From contig JAKCWW010000342.1 of NCBI GenBank assembly GCA_026260175.1, positions 43,855-107,854 of the forward strand: a stretch of 64,000 nucleotides of DNA, in the 5' to 3' direction. Below are positions 47,601 through 59,734 of this stretch, in pieces; positions within the stretch are counted from its first letter, which is position 1; every line of letters begins with the position of its first letter. The DNA comes from Reticulitermes lucifugus (taxonomy: Eukaryota; Arthropoda; Insecta; Blattodea; Rhinotermitidae). A program made the position numbers and the translations under genes. The notes under the pieces were generated by a model. That model had not been told where the DNA came from. It saw only the letters and a list, made by a program, of their open reading frames with translations, and made no database searches.

Positions 47601-49415
47601 CATTCAGCACTGAATGGCGATGTACAACGGCGTCTTTAAATAAATCAAATAAACAACATGAATGTATATTTTATTTTGAATTGTGTCTTTTGCGCAGGGT
47701 TCCAAATAAGGCATAGTTCTTCCCTTAGTCCGATAGACCGAGTTTCACAACTATATGAAACAACAAACAAAATATAATTTCGTATATATCAATCTTTGAT
47801 TTTTCAGATGGATGCGGGAAGTAAAAGAAAGGAGTCTGTTATAATGTATTAAATTCTCGAAATATTGAAGTCTTGCAATCAATTTCTTCCTACCTCCTTT
47901 TATAGCGAATAATAATCTATCGCCATCTTTTTCTCATGTTTTCTCGTTTTTGTGTTACTTTGTCGTTCTGCTTCCCGCACCTCTTCATCCCCTTCGACAG
48001 ATTTTCTCCAGCAGTCTATCTGTGCTTGTGATAAATTCTTAGTTCTTGACGTTACGAAGTAATTTGGATGCAAATTGGATCATACTTTGCCTCTCCACTC
48101 ATTTGATTCTATTATATGCGAGACCCCGTCGCTAGGGAAGGTCTAAAACAACGCTCTACAGTTCGTGTATGCTCCGCTATACAGGATGCTGCATCTCTCA
48201 TGTAGCTTCCTGACACTGCACAGTCATAACATATTTTTCATCTGTTCCGTTAAATAATACGAGAACACCACACGGAAAATTTTAAAATAAAAGCTGTAGA
48301 TCTTCATACCATGGAACAGGTTTTTATTAATCGACGTCCTACCTGAAATCAGTTTTTTTTGCAAAGGGACAAGATTTATTTCAGTTTTATGTAACCTAGG
48401 ATTTATATGGAAATATGCGGGCCAAATATTACAGGTCAAATTTGAGAAAGACTCTTAAATACTTAATTCTAAGGAGCGGAGTTTTCTTTGAGGAACCCAG
48501 TCAATCAGATATTCCACAATACAAGTATTTTCCCTCTTATGGAATTCGGTGATTTGTTACGTTTTTCGCACGTTTCCACTGCTCAAATCTCTCATAAGCC
48601 ATATAATCACAGTCATAACTTTATGAGGAGCTTTAATATTATGTAATTCAATGTCCTTAGGTCTCTCAAGTTGCCTCTCCCTTTCAGGGTTTTCAGTTAA
48701 ATTTGCATGTTTTTCCTCATTTCCTTCGTGTATGCTACGCGTTATTTCCTGTATATCGTTGTTTTTCTCACACTAATCACGTGTGGTAAGGCACAGATAA
48801 ACATATCAAACAATTAGCGAATGAAAGTTGTTGAAATTAATGAGATCGATATTTTGCATAAAGAGTCTGTATCTATTATGATGAATAATTTGAGATAAAA
48901 TTGGAAACGTAATAAATTTTCCCCACAAATTTTGTATTATTTTCCGAATATTGAATTTCTTCGGAATTTAACCAGTACTTTCTGCAATGGAAATTTTGGA
49001 AAGAAAGGCATATACAAAGTAACATTATGCTCTAATTTTATGCAAATAACGTATAATATGGCCAGACACATCGAAATTTTGGACAGTCAAAAAAAGCTCC
49101 TAAAATTAAAGAAATATATTTTTGTTGAACGGGTGAGCTACTATTGACTGTCCTATAACTACCGCCCACTAGAGTTTGGCGTACAATAGTTCCCTACGTT
49201 GAAGACAACGCGCAGGCATAAGGTAAAAGCTCTGGACGCTAAAGCTAAAGAATCAATAGCAATATTAATTCTGAGAAGCAGAAAGTCTTGGAAGGGAGAG
49301 AAAGTAATATTGATCACGTAGGGGGTTACAAGTCACGAGTTGAGAATTGGGTTCTGGAGGTAGCAGAAAAATTGCCTGATGTAATTGATTTAGGGGTTAC
49401 ACTACCAGGTCTTAC
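44651..49415. other. No recognisable gene
   Basis: AT-rich DNA, with a hammerhead-like arm fragment (GATGTTTCGGAGGAACC) at 46833-46863 and the TTACG repeat. No exon with both splice sites was found on either strand. Confidence 0.4.
46344..46370 (+). repeat. Short TTACG repeat
   Basis: About four units of TTACG, the last changed to TTATG. It is not the insect telomere unit TTAGG. Confidence 0.8.
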
Positions 49416-49521
49416 CCCTTGAGGTGTCCCTGAGGGATGAGGAGGATACGCTGATTGGGTCTGCTTCGTCTTCATTCACAGACTGCTTCAGTTTAAGCAG
49501 TTCCACTTCCAACTCGTTTTT
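49416..49521 (-). CDS. Candidate internal exon, coiled-coil-like peptide
   Basis: This 106-base candidate exon has a strong acceptor (TTTTTTCTTGTTCCAG) and a good donor (AGGG|GTAAGACC). Only one of the three minus-strand frames is open. It gives KNELEVELLKLKQSVNEDEA, then a Ser-rich DPISVSSSSLRDTSRG. The first part has heptad-like Leu spacing. It starts in phase 0 and ends in phase 1, so it cannot join directly to the exon at 38980, which starts in phase 2. Either one exon between them was missed or this belongs to another minus-strand gene. The splice sites and the single open frame argue for a real exon. Confidence 0.5.
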
Positions 49522-50673
49522 CTGGAACAAGAAAAAAACACCCTGGCTGAAAAAATTGACCTTTAGGGGCACCTCAAAGTCTTAGAAGACTTTAGCCTCC
49601 TTACGTTACACGAACTAACAAAAGTGGCCTTTTTTCATCAGATACTACCTCGAATTAAATTATGAAATTCCTTATTTACGAGAATATTATTGCAGCGTTA
49701 TAAACTGTCCCGTTTATCTGAAAGAGGAAAATTACCAAACTTTTACGAGCATATTCTTGCAGTAAAATATAAAAAATATGTTTTTAAGACACTTATGCAC
49801 AAAACAGCAATTTCTTTACTACGCATTCTGAAGTCCTTTACTTAATCAGAGACATGTTCCGATTTCAAGAGTTATCTTCATGACATACTAGCCTGTGAAA
49901 TTTGATAGTAATTTCATTCGGAAATCTAAAGCTAGTAATGTAAATGAGATATGAAGCTACATATTAATCCTTCGCTATGCAAAACAGATAAAATCAGTAC
50001 ATTAATTATAAACATCTCAGGAATTTTCTCTACCATTGTTTATCTGTGTAATATAGGTAATTTAAACATTATGTTACACCTTAATTTCTTTTCAGTGCGT
50101 ATTTGGAAAACTCGTAGGTTCTACAAATTTCCGTAAGATTTTGAAGAGATATTTATTACAATTTTTAAACGAGGCTCATACGTGTACATACGTGCATACA
50201 TTTCGGATTATTATATATATTAATAATTGTAGGGTTAATACAGATATTTCTCTTTCTCTTAATTTGAATGGATCCTCGGCTTTTTTATCGTGTAGATTAT
50301 GTTGTTTACTTCTATTTAGTAAAATTATAATATTGCAGGTTATATCGTGATTGTTGCAAATGGATTTTAATGGTGGAATTGCAACTCGCAGCAAGTAATT
50401 AGAGTTTTTAAATGTTGAATGTTGCATTCGTAAAAAGGGCGATAACACATTTGTAACTATCGAGCCATATCGCCCTTGTCAGCAACGATAATTCCATCCA
50501 GGATTATTCTCTCATCGTTAACCCCGAAAGTCGACAAAATTGACTGCGATTATTTTTATGGACTTAGACGAAGTAGATAAACTTCAGATAAGATATTCTG
50601 CTTTATCATACGTCTCTTTAACCAACCAAGCACACTTGTTATTCTTTATTATACAATACATGTTACCATAAAG

Positions 50674-50722
50674 CTAGTCCGACATGTTTCGAATCTCTAT
50701 TTTGGGATCATCGTCAGGGACT
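50674..50722 (-). ncRNA. Hammerhead-like core, left arm of foldback 1
   Basis: Same arrangement as 24012-24061, with AGTCC/GGACT and CGAAACATGTC intact. The core reads CTGACGA (a change at the tolerant position 7), and stem II carries one substitution. Confidence 0.45.
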
Positions 50723-50912
50723 TGGATTGTGAATTACACAAATTACAAACCAACAATAATGGTACATTTTAAAAGTACAAAGTTAAAATGTAGGGCAATT
50801 TGTGTAATTCACAATGACCCAGAAAACAACTGAGATATCCTACATTTTAACTTTGTACTTTTAAGATGTACTTTTAAGATTGTTGACTTGTAGTTTGTGT
50901 AATTAACAATCC

Positions 50913-50961
50913 AAGTCCCTGATCATGATCCCAAAATAGGGATTCGAAACATGTCGGACTA
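50913..50961 (+). ncRNA. Hammerhead-like core, right arm of foldback 1
   Basis: AAGTCC, CTGATCA, GATCCC/GGGATT hairpin, CGAAACATGTC, GGACTAG. The core G at position 8 is changed to C, which would be expected to abolish cleavage in a canonical hammerhead. Confidence 0.4.
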
Positions 50962-51439
50962 GCTTTATGGTAAATTGTATTGTATAATAAAGAATAATAA
51001 GTGTGCATTGGTTGGTTAAAGAGATGTGTGATAGACTAAAAATGCACGGTATGAATAATATAAAATTAACATTATACGTTCTTTCATCATATGTTAGCTG
51101 CATTAGAATGCATCAGTAAATCAAGTATTTATGCACTTCAAAAAAGCTTAGGATTCAGTTAGGTGAGAGGAAAATTTTAAAAATATTAATAATATGGTCA
51201 TCGAGTTTGCTTTATCCAACCAACCCATTATTTTTGTCGCTTATTTAATAAGGCTGACTCAAGATGTCACTGAGACAATCGCGTAGGCAGACTGACAGAG
51301 TGTTACAAGTTATATATAAAGCCCATTAATTTTTTATCCAGCAAAATCCTATTTGCATCAAAAAAGTTGAATTATATTTAATAACGCATGAAGTGATCAT
51401 GATAAAATCACGTTATATTTAACGTGCATTTTTGTACAA

Positions 51440-52008
51440 TTGATTAACACACACCAACAAATGCACCAAAACAAGTTTGTCACTGATTTCTTTATTAAAA
51501 GATTTCCCCAATACGCATTTCGGCACTTCTCTATTGCCATCATCAGGGGGATCGTTTAGGTTTGTACATAGACCAATGTACTTACGTTACATCAGAACAG
51601 TTGTATCAATATTTGTTATTACCACTTTGTATAAAATTGTATAAAATTGTATAATAATAATAGTAATGTTAAATTGCTAAAATTAATAGTAAAACAGTAA
51701 AATAGTAAAACTACATGCTGTGATATAATTCGTAATTATTGGCAGCGTGGTCCGGTGTGCTGTTTCTTGCCGGTTATCTGTGTGTATTGCTGTATGGTAG
51801 AACCTCCTTCTTTCGTGTCTGCGTGGCTTGCGGTAACTGATACAACTGTTGTGATGTAACGTAAGTACATTGGTCTATGTACAAACTCCAACGATCCCCC
51901 TGATGATGGCAATATAGAAGTGCCGAAATGCGTATTTGGGGAAATCTTTTAATAAAGAAATCAGTGACAAACTTGTTTTGGTGCATTTGTTGGTGTGTGT
52001 TAATCAAA
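51440..52008. mobile_element. Foldback element 2 (about 170-bp arms)
   Basis: Arms at 51440-51608 and 51838-52008 are inverted repeats around a 229-base centre. Shared sequence includes TTGATTAACACACACCAACA, TTTGTCACTGATTTCTTTAT, GCATTTCGGCACTTCT, GTACATAGACCAATGTACTT and ACGTTACATCA. Each arm carries CTGATGATGGCA...TGCCGAAATGCG. The outer end resembles foldback 1 (GTGCAT...TTGG). Confidence 0.85.
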
Positions 52009-52384
52009 TGATAAAATCAGTAAAGTACAAGTCAAACTGCCGGCACGACTGCGTAAAGCAGTGTGGTTACGTTTTATTATAACAGCTTGTCTGTTGTGTA
52101 TAAAGTGGAAAACTAATTAATAAGTCGGACTGTAAAATAACATCACCAAACATCCGCAAAGTACTATCTGGGCAACATTTTAATGGCAATGTGGCTCCAT
52201 AATCACTTTACCATCACAACACGCGGATTAGTGGTGTGTTTTGATGACGTATTGCTGCTGTTAAAATCACAATCTATCACGTGTAATGACATTTGTGTCG
52301 TTATTAGTCTTGTTCATCAAATACGTGTTCTGCTATTTTACATTAAACCGCGGAGTGACTTTCCAGTTTTATAGCTATGAGAAT

Positions 52385-52545
52385 GAACTGGACAGAACGC
52401 CGTGACGTAGTAACCACTGCTCCTTCGTATTAGAAATATATCCTTTCGAATCCCAGACCCAAAGTCAGTTATTTTGACTGAGGTGTGTCCCGGTTCTCCT
52501 CAGTCCCTTTAGGCAAATCCTGGGATAGCACAATAGTCCAGTAAA
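52385..52545 (+). repeat. tRNA-derived SINE-like repeat
   Basis: AGAACGCCGTGACGTAGTAA begins a tRNA-like head, with a B-box-like CCTTTCGAATCCCAGACC. A body GTGTCCCGGTTCTCCTCAGT, then CCCTTTAGGCAAATCCTGGG follows, a motif typical of insect SINE bodies. Confidence 0.55.
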
Positions 52546-54429
52546 ATAAATCATGACTGCTGACTTCCAAGTCAGTGCCAGTTAGTTCACAAACGATGCC
52601 TCACCCGGAGCTGTACTGTTTAGGCTACTGCATCTAGTTCAAAAGGCGTTGTTAAAACTAACAAAAGTGAGTCATAAAGGAATGGTTACGATTTTTCAAA
52701 TGGTGGAGATTTTGTGATAGAATGTACGGGCTCCATATTGTTAGAAAATGTCTTGAACAGCTGTATATCTGTAGTGTGCCAGGGGAAATGCTGTGCAGCG
52801 GATGTGGGTGGATGCATATGTTGTAGTTGTGTAGGCATGTAGACAGACAGGCTGACAGACATTGGTAAATAATATAAATGTATGGATTGACGGTTACATA
52901 GACAGACATGCTTGTACAGACAAAGAAAGATGAACTGCGTCCTTCACTTTGATTGGCTCTTAGGCTATTTAACGACGCTGTTTACTCTGCCAAGTTCAAC
53001 AACAACGAATTAGATGATCACAGTTTTGGAGTAGGTAACGAATTCCAAGAGATATTTGTGGCCCATTTCACGGTAGAGCTGCTTCATTCCCTTGCGCTGA
53101 CAAAGGGACGGCTCGCTATTCCTCAGTTGGGATATTTTAGTTGTTAGAGCTGTAGAACTGTATTGTCTCCTTCAATTAACAGACGGCCGTCTCTTGTAAG
53201 TTGGGATTTGTCTAGTCTAGTAGCTTAGAACTACGACCGTCCACTGCTAGTCGCCTGAAGCGTTCTTACCACTTCTGGTTACTTTGGTGTCTGGCTGTTT
53301 ATAGAGCCACACGACTAATATCAGGATCGCAGAAGGGATGGGCTGGAGTAATGGAGATAATTTTCGGAACTGTAGGTGACGACGGAGTACATCCGTGTGC
53401 TTCGAGGGACGCGTTTGCTTACAGCACGTTTCCGCATTACACATCCCTCGTATTAATCTTACAATCTCTGTCGCTAATTACACAGTATACATTTTGTCAA
53501 TGTAAGCATGTTCTGGTATGACGACAAGTAGAGGGGTACAATTCTCCTGCACCATGTTTAAATAAGCATAAATCTAGAATTATTTTCACACTTTCATTCA
53601 ATTTATATTATCACTGTTAAAGTACTCCTCATCCACAAGTGTTTGGAAACTTGGATCAGTTTTTGGTCTCCAATCGAACACATAGGCAATGCAGTATGGG
53701 GAAAGTGTCACTCGCATATATTTCAGTCAGGAGCCGAGAATGGTCTCATAACAATATTTCGTAAATTTAGATTTTAATCAAATCTACTGATTGTAAATTG
53801 AATGGCTCCAGTCCATCCATTACTGAAACTCTTTGAGGGTCTCGGCTGAGTCTTATCTTGTTTGCCTAATTGTTAAATTTAGGAATTCCAATGACAGACA
53901 CAGTAACTGGCCCTAATTTCGTTGATATTTTGAAACTGATATTTCAGTCATGGTAATGTGCAGTGCTTTAATAAGTCTGTCAAATAGTACGGCACATCAC
54001 TCGCAGGTTAGTTGCACTTCTTAAAGGAATGTGACATGAGGATGTGGGTAGAATTAAGGTGACCCAGGATAACTTCCTGCGGCGGGCTGTTGTGAAGGTG
54101 GTAATGAACTTTACGGTTCAATAACAGGCTGAAACTTTCTTATCTAGTTAATCGAATGTCAGCATCTCACAAAAGGCAATGTATTATAGAGTCACTTACA
54201 GGCATTGGCTCTATTGGATACTATGCTTTTAGTGCTAATTTCTGTAACTCATAACCGGGACGTTTATTTGCATTTGATTTGATTGTATTGTTGCAAGGTA
54301 ATCAGCAGCACAGATAGAACGTTACATCATCATTATCAATGTAGAATCAGGCCTTGCTCTCTGTTATTGCGTCCTTGGTAAGCATTTATACATTCCAGTG
54401 GTTTATAGGGCACAGTCTGCTTTGTTCTT
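52546..54429. other. No recognisable gene
   Basis: Ordinary AT-rich DNA with frames up to 83 codons and no motifs. 52830-52915 is rich in GACAGAC repeats. Confidence 0.4.
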
Positions 54430-54930
54430 TTTAGGTGCTTTCGCAAAATTTCTAAAAGCGACTATTAGCTTCGTAGTGTCTGTCCGCATGGAACAACTCG
54501 GCTCCCAGTGGACAGATTTTCACGAAATTGAATATTTGTGAATTTTTCGAAAATCTGCCAAGAAAATTCAAGTTTGATTAAAATCTGACAAGAATATCGG
54601 GTACTTTACATGAAGACCTGTGTACATTTATGATAATATCTAGCTGAATTTTTCTTAGAATGAGAAATATTTCAGAAAGAATTTGTAGAGAAAAAACGCA
54701 GTTTTATTTTTAGTGCCTTTTTTTTCGGAAAATCGTGCCATTTATGGGATGATGTGGAAAAATATGGTACAGCCAGACAGGTCATTGATGACAATATAAT
54801 ACGGCACAGAAAAGATGCTAGAATACAGAAACACGCTCATAATATTTAATACTTATTGCTTTTCCACGGCAACTATGGTTATGCGAAGACGCCTTTGTGT
54901 TACATTACACGTCCATTGCCTGTCTTTTTC
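54430..54930 (+). repeat. 500-bp dispersed repeat, copy 2
   Basis: Block order is the same as copy 1: CTTTCGCAAAATTTCTAAAA, GTCCGCATGGAACAACTCGG, TGAGAAATATTTCAGAAAGA, GATGATGTGGAAAAATATGG, ACAATATAATACGGCACAGA and TTTTCCACGGCAACTATGGT. Confidence 0.8.
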
Positions 54931-55008
54931 ATCCAGTGGAAGCTCTGTAACCAGCTGTGTCAATACCAGTCAACTACACAGGCAAAGGTAGTCAAATAAC
55001 TGAGAAAG

Positions 55009-55072
55009 TACGCTGCGTAACATTCCAGAAGAACGAAAACCTAATTACACCGCGGCGGAAGCCTAAAATCTC
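55009..55072 (+). repeat. Short end fragment of the 38-kb hairpin family
   Basis: CGCTGCGTAACATTCCAGAA followed by ACCGCGGCGGAAGCCTAAAA matches the terminal part of the family. The 5' half is absent. Confidence 0.55.
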
Positions 55073-55439
55073 GCATACACAGATCAAATATGGAGAGATT
55101 TATTTTTTATGATTTTCGTATTTCTTTATTAGTCTATGGTTATACGCGTACAGATCTAATTTATGCTGCTTTCGGTCTTCTTTACGTGCCTGTTCTTAAA
55201 GATCCGGACCACGTAGCGTATTTAGCACGTACTGTCGCTATAATGTTACGTACTCAAATTATTTCCAAATAAAATTTATTTGCGGAAGTGTCTGTAACAT
55301 TTCTGTGGTGGTGATGAATATAATAAATAGGAGAGATATTGCACTGAAATATACATGTAGAGAAAATAAATGTGATAACATTGTCAAGAACTGTAACAAT
55401 TACCATTTACAAATAATGTTGCCGAACATCGCTATTAAA

Positions 55440-55520
55440 GAGATTAGCACTTTTGCTTTGTGTTTGGGAGGACCCGCTTTCACAATTTGGCCGAGTGGTC
55501 GTCTACCATGACTAAAGGTT
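55440..55520 (-). repeat. Repeat-derived peptide frame
   Basis: The minus strand reads SHGRRPLGQIVKAGPPKHKA, a peptide I associate with a recurrent arthropod repeat rather than a gene. The surrounding sequence is ordinary AT-rich DNA. Confidence 0.3.
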
Positions 55521-58500
55521 TTCTTGATTGTATTCAATGGCTCGATGTAAATACTGGGATTGTGCCTTAAAAATAATGCATGATCATTCCCTACCACTTC
55601 CTATGCGTTTCTTCATTCAGCTAGCACATTTTAATTTTACTCTACGTAATCTACGCAACAGATAAAACGTCGATCACTACTCAACGATGAATCACTCATC
55701 CTTTAGTCACGATGTTGACATCCAGAAGAGTTCACAGAGAATATGCACACGTATATATAAACATTTAAAAGAGAAAGCCGCAGGTCTAGTTCTAAATGCA
55801 ATACTTGTTAATTTCACGTACCTTTCTTTTTTATACGACGAATTATTCTGGGAAAATTTTTAGACCTTAAATCTACGTAAAATATCAGTTGCTTTAAACA
55901 AATAGAATTATAATTAAACTGGCCCAACAGTCGCCTAGTGATATATAATAAACATGAGGTTTAACATAAAATTCTTTATTAATTTCAGAAATAAAAGTGT
56001 ATAGTATTCGCTATTACAATTACTATTAAATTATTCGTGCAAAGGACGACTTATGCACATTGAAGCTCTTTTCACTCGCCTCGTACCTTCTGCCTTTGCT
56101 ACAAGAAAGCTTCTTTTGGCTGAGCGTTGAGTGGGGGGGGGGAGCAATTCACGTCATTCGAGAGCCAAGCTAATCGTGGATTCTCCTCTGGTATCCGTGT
56201 TTGTTATTACATCTCTCCGTCACTCTCTCTCGCCCGTCAGTCTATTTTGCAGAAATTCTTCTCCGCTGGTTATCTGTATTGCCGTCATTGCTATGCCCTC
56301 TGCATTTTAAATTCTGTACCAGTGCCGGCACTGCAGCTTTTCTGTCAAAAAATGCTTACCGGGCTCATGTTTTTGGTTTTCATATTTTATTGTGTTATGT
56401 ATTTGCTTATCTTTCTCTTTTTGAATTTTAAATTCTTTCTTTCCGTTTATAATTCTTAGCTCAATATTTCTTTATTCATGTATCTGTTTCCTTTCCTAGT
56501 TTTGTTGAGTCTTTTTTCTTTTGTTCCATTTTTATTCTCTTACTATGTATTTTTATTGAATAGAATCACTATTTAGGGTGTGACGTACAAAATTGCCAGG
56601 AGTGAAAGCATAACAGACCAAAACACATGGTTAACACTACCATTTTCTACTGGCGAGGGCCAGGTTTCGAATGTCGCCGGAGAGATCACCTCTCCCAGCA
56701 GAAAACGTTTTATTTTTTTCCCCTGAGCTTGTCAAGCTAACGTTTGGGGTTTGAGTTTAAAATAGGCTACAATGCGTTGTTCTTTTTCCTCTTTAATTCA
56801 TAATGAAGTTTGTAGGTATACGACATTTCAGTTAATGGTCAAAATACGGTCTGGTGTATGGCAGTATATATCCTGGTCATGCGTTTTATTTTGGCGGTAA
56901 ATTAGGTCTACTGTTGACACACATTCGTTAAACTCATAAATCATTAAACTCGTAAAATAATGAACCGAATTTCACAGTTCCGTGACACTCATTTAATAAT
57001 TCACCGATTAACAAAGTAAAGAATTTATTCGCAGACTGATTAATTTATTGTATCAGTGAATATATTCCCTCGTTGTTAAGGAGAACATAATGGTTAACAA
57101 ACAGATTGTGCTCCGGAGTGCCTGTACTTTAATATCAGCTATAAGACCGTATTTAAATTTTGGGCGTTTTTGAGTTTAGTGATTTTCACCACTCCATTTT
57201 GGAAAATAACATGGCAGTGCCTTAAAAAAACGGATACGACCACTTATTTCGTATTTCATAATTTACAATCTTCATGTCATTTGACGATATATTTAGGCTA
57301 AGATTTGTAGTTGATAAGGCTCAACTAAAGAAATAAAATGTTATTTACTGAACCCCCCCCCTCCATTTACTCTCACGCTTATTCTTCTATATTATTTTTG
57401 TCTGTCGTTCCACGTATTTCACACATACATTACGTTCTATGCCCTGTGTTGTGAATTGTGCACGTTAAAATCCTTTTGTACAGTCGGTTTAAACAAATTC
57501 AAAAGACCGTGCCTTGGAGGTTCCACGAGGATTTGTAATATTTTTTTGGTATTGTTAACTTGGGGTACTATGGGACTGTTTCACCGACATGGGATGAACA
57601 GGTTTCTACACTGTTCTATAAACGTAGATAGCAACACATTTTGTTATTGGATTTCATTACAAGAAGTAGACATAGTCTGTAAGCCGGGAAAGTGTTTTGT
57701 TTTGCATTTTTAGCGTATTTACATGAAAGCTAGGCTAGGCTGCTTGTCTACGATACGCACCTGTGCCATTAAGGTAAATTCCAACAAGGTGTATCTAAAG
57801 CAGTGTTCTTCTAAAAGTTGTAATTTCTTTACACATGGCGATAAAATTATTTTGTTGTAACTTCGTCTAGGTACCAGTAATGTCATAGTGGAGCAAATAA
57901 AAGGAATGTAATGATCTAAATGAATGAGGCGCACAAACAAATATCACAAAATTTTAAAGAATGGTGGGATTTTTAATGTATTTGATTTAATCGAATATGT
58001 AGTAAAAAAAAGCGAAAGGCTGAGATTGTGCAACAGAATAGCTTTTCGGTCCCTCCTTTATTACAGCGCAATCAGGTAAAAGAGACAAAAGGCAGAAACA
58101 GACTACCAGCAGCGGGGATGGAATATTGATACACACAGTAGTTATAAAGTCATGTAGGTTTGTATATACGTAGAAACATTTCGGAGGACCTTGCTGCCTT
58201 CATCTTCAGGGTTACCCAAAATGGAGCAAAAGCTCCTCCGAAATTTTGATGCCTATGCCACTCTACATGGCGCCACAGGCAGGAAACTGAAATTTTTGGT
58301 TACAATCTTTTCGACCTCAAAAGACTTGTAGATATTTTTAACAAGATAGGCCATGTACGTACGAGTATAACCTAACACTGTGGCTCTTTAGCTCACAGTT
58401 ACTGCAGTAGAGACACAGCAATGTATTCTGTGCGTGTTGTTGAGCTACACGTCGCTGTCAACTGTATAAAAGTACTGAGTGTTGCACAACAATACTTTTA

Positions 58501-58604
58501 TGGCAAATTTATGTCGACGGCAACAGTAAAATGTGCATAGGTCTTCGTGTAAATTGCCCGATACTGCATTCAAAGAAACAATGTTTGTTTGTTAATGTTC
58601 TTCT
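55521..58604. other. No recognisable gene
   Basis: Contains poly-G (56130-56140) and poly-C (57353-57362) runs and a T-rich block at 56380-56560. Another CGGAGGACC...CTTCATCTTCAGGG motif is at 58174-58210. Confidence 0.4.
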
Positions 58605-59115
58605 TTAGACTTACATTTTGCGAAAAGCGACTATTATCTTCGTCATGTGTATCTGTCCGTCCGCATGGAACAACTCGCCTCCCACTGAATGAATATCCGT
58701 GAAATTGATATTTGGGTATATATCGAACATCTGTCGAGAAAATTCAAGTTTGATAAAATCTGACAAGAATAAAGGGTACTTTACATGAAGACTTGCATAC
58801 ATTTACGATAGTACCTCGCTGAATTCTCTCAGAATGAGAAAAATTTCAGACAAAATTGTAGAGAAAATCAAAACACAAATTTTTTGTTCAATAACTTTTT
58901 TCCGAAAATCGTGCCGTATATGAGATAATGTGGGAAAATATGATATAGCCAGGCAGGCCACAAATGACAGTACAATACCACACAGAAAAGATACGATTTG
59001 CATGCCGAATAACTAAGGCAAGAACACAGATACACACTTATAATGTTTATTACTTTTGCTTTTCCACGGCAACAATAATTACGCGAAAGCGCCTGAACGT
59101 TACGTTATACGTACG
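58605..59115 (+). repeat. 500-bp dispersed repeat, copy 3
   Basis: Block order is the same: GCGAAAAGCGACTATTATCT, GTCCGCATGGAACAACTCGC, GAATGAGAAAAATTTCAGAC, GAGATAATGTGGGAAAATAT, CACACAGAAAAGATACGATT, TTTTCCACGGCAACAATAAT and CGTTACGTTATACGTACGTG. Its minus-strand frames are not conserved in the other copies. Confidence 0.8.
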
Positions 59116-59594
59116 TGAAAGTTAAGCAAGTATTTTGAATAAGAATCCCAAGGGAAAGGACCAAGTGGAAGATAAAATCAATGCCAATCAACAATTCCGC
59201 TTGTGACAGCAGTATATCAGTGGGAAAATATACAGGATTCCAGGAAGTAGAAAAGAATTGTACAAAAGTTGGGTTACTGGAAAGTATGAGAATGAGCTAT
59301 TGTAAAGGGAACACTGCACGTGCGATGTGCAGCCATACTTAACTGCTCTTTGAAAGTGGTAATGATTTGAACGCTATGGCTGATTGTAAGCTTGTGTCAC
59401 GACTTCGAACCCAGCTCAGGAAGTCAATATTTGTCCACGTATTTCAGTTTTATTACTGTCGTATTGCAATAGAGATAGTGTGATGGGCATATATCCTCTT
59501 ACGGGAGTGTCAAGCATTTTAATTCTTTTAGACTTACTAATATTTGGGAAAAGTCACTTGCTTGATTTACGAATATTAGACACGAAAGGAATGG

Positions 59595-59734
59595 TGGTAC
59601 GGTAGCAGTCAGTAGAGCAGTGATATTAGTGGTACGGTAGCAGTCAGTAGAGCAGTGATATTAGTGGTATGGTAGCAGTCAGTAGAGCAGTGATACTAGT
59701 GGTATGGTAGCAGTCAGTAGAGCAGTGATACTAG
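59595..59734 (+). repeat. Tandem repeat, four 35-bp units
   Basis: The unit starts TGGTACGGTAGCAGTCAGTA and ends GAGCAGTGATATTAG. Units 1-2 share C and T, and units 3-4 share TGGTATGG and GATACTAG, so two variants are each duplicated. A fifth unit begins (TGGTGTGCTA) and breaks off. Confidence 0.95.

Larger units (their letters stand above)
50604..51033. mobile_element. Foldback element 1 (about 190-bp arms)
   Basis: Arms at 50604-50794 and 50839-51033 are inverted repeats with a 44-base loop. Shared sequence includes TTTAACCAACCAAGCACAC, TATTATACAATAC, AAGCTAGTCCGACATGTTTC, GGACTTGGATTGT and AAAGTACAAAGTTAAAATGT. Family sequence continues on the right to ~51065 (AAAATGCACGGTATGAATAA). No coding capacity. 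Confidence 0.85.
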
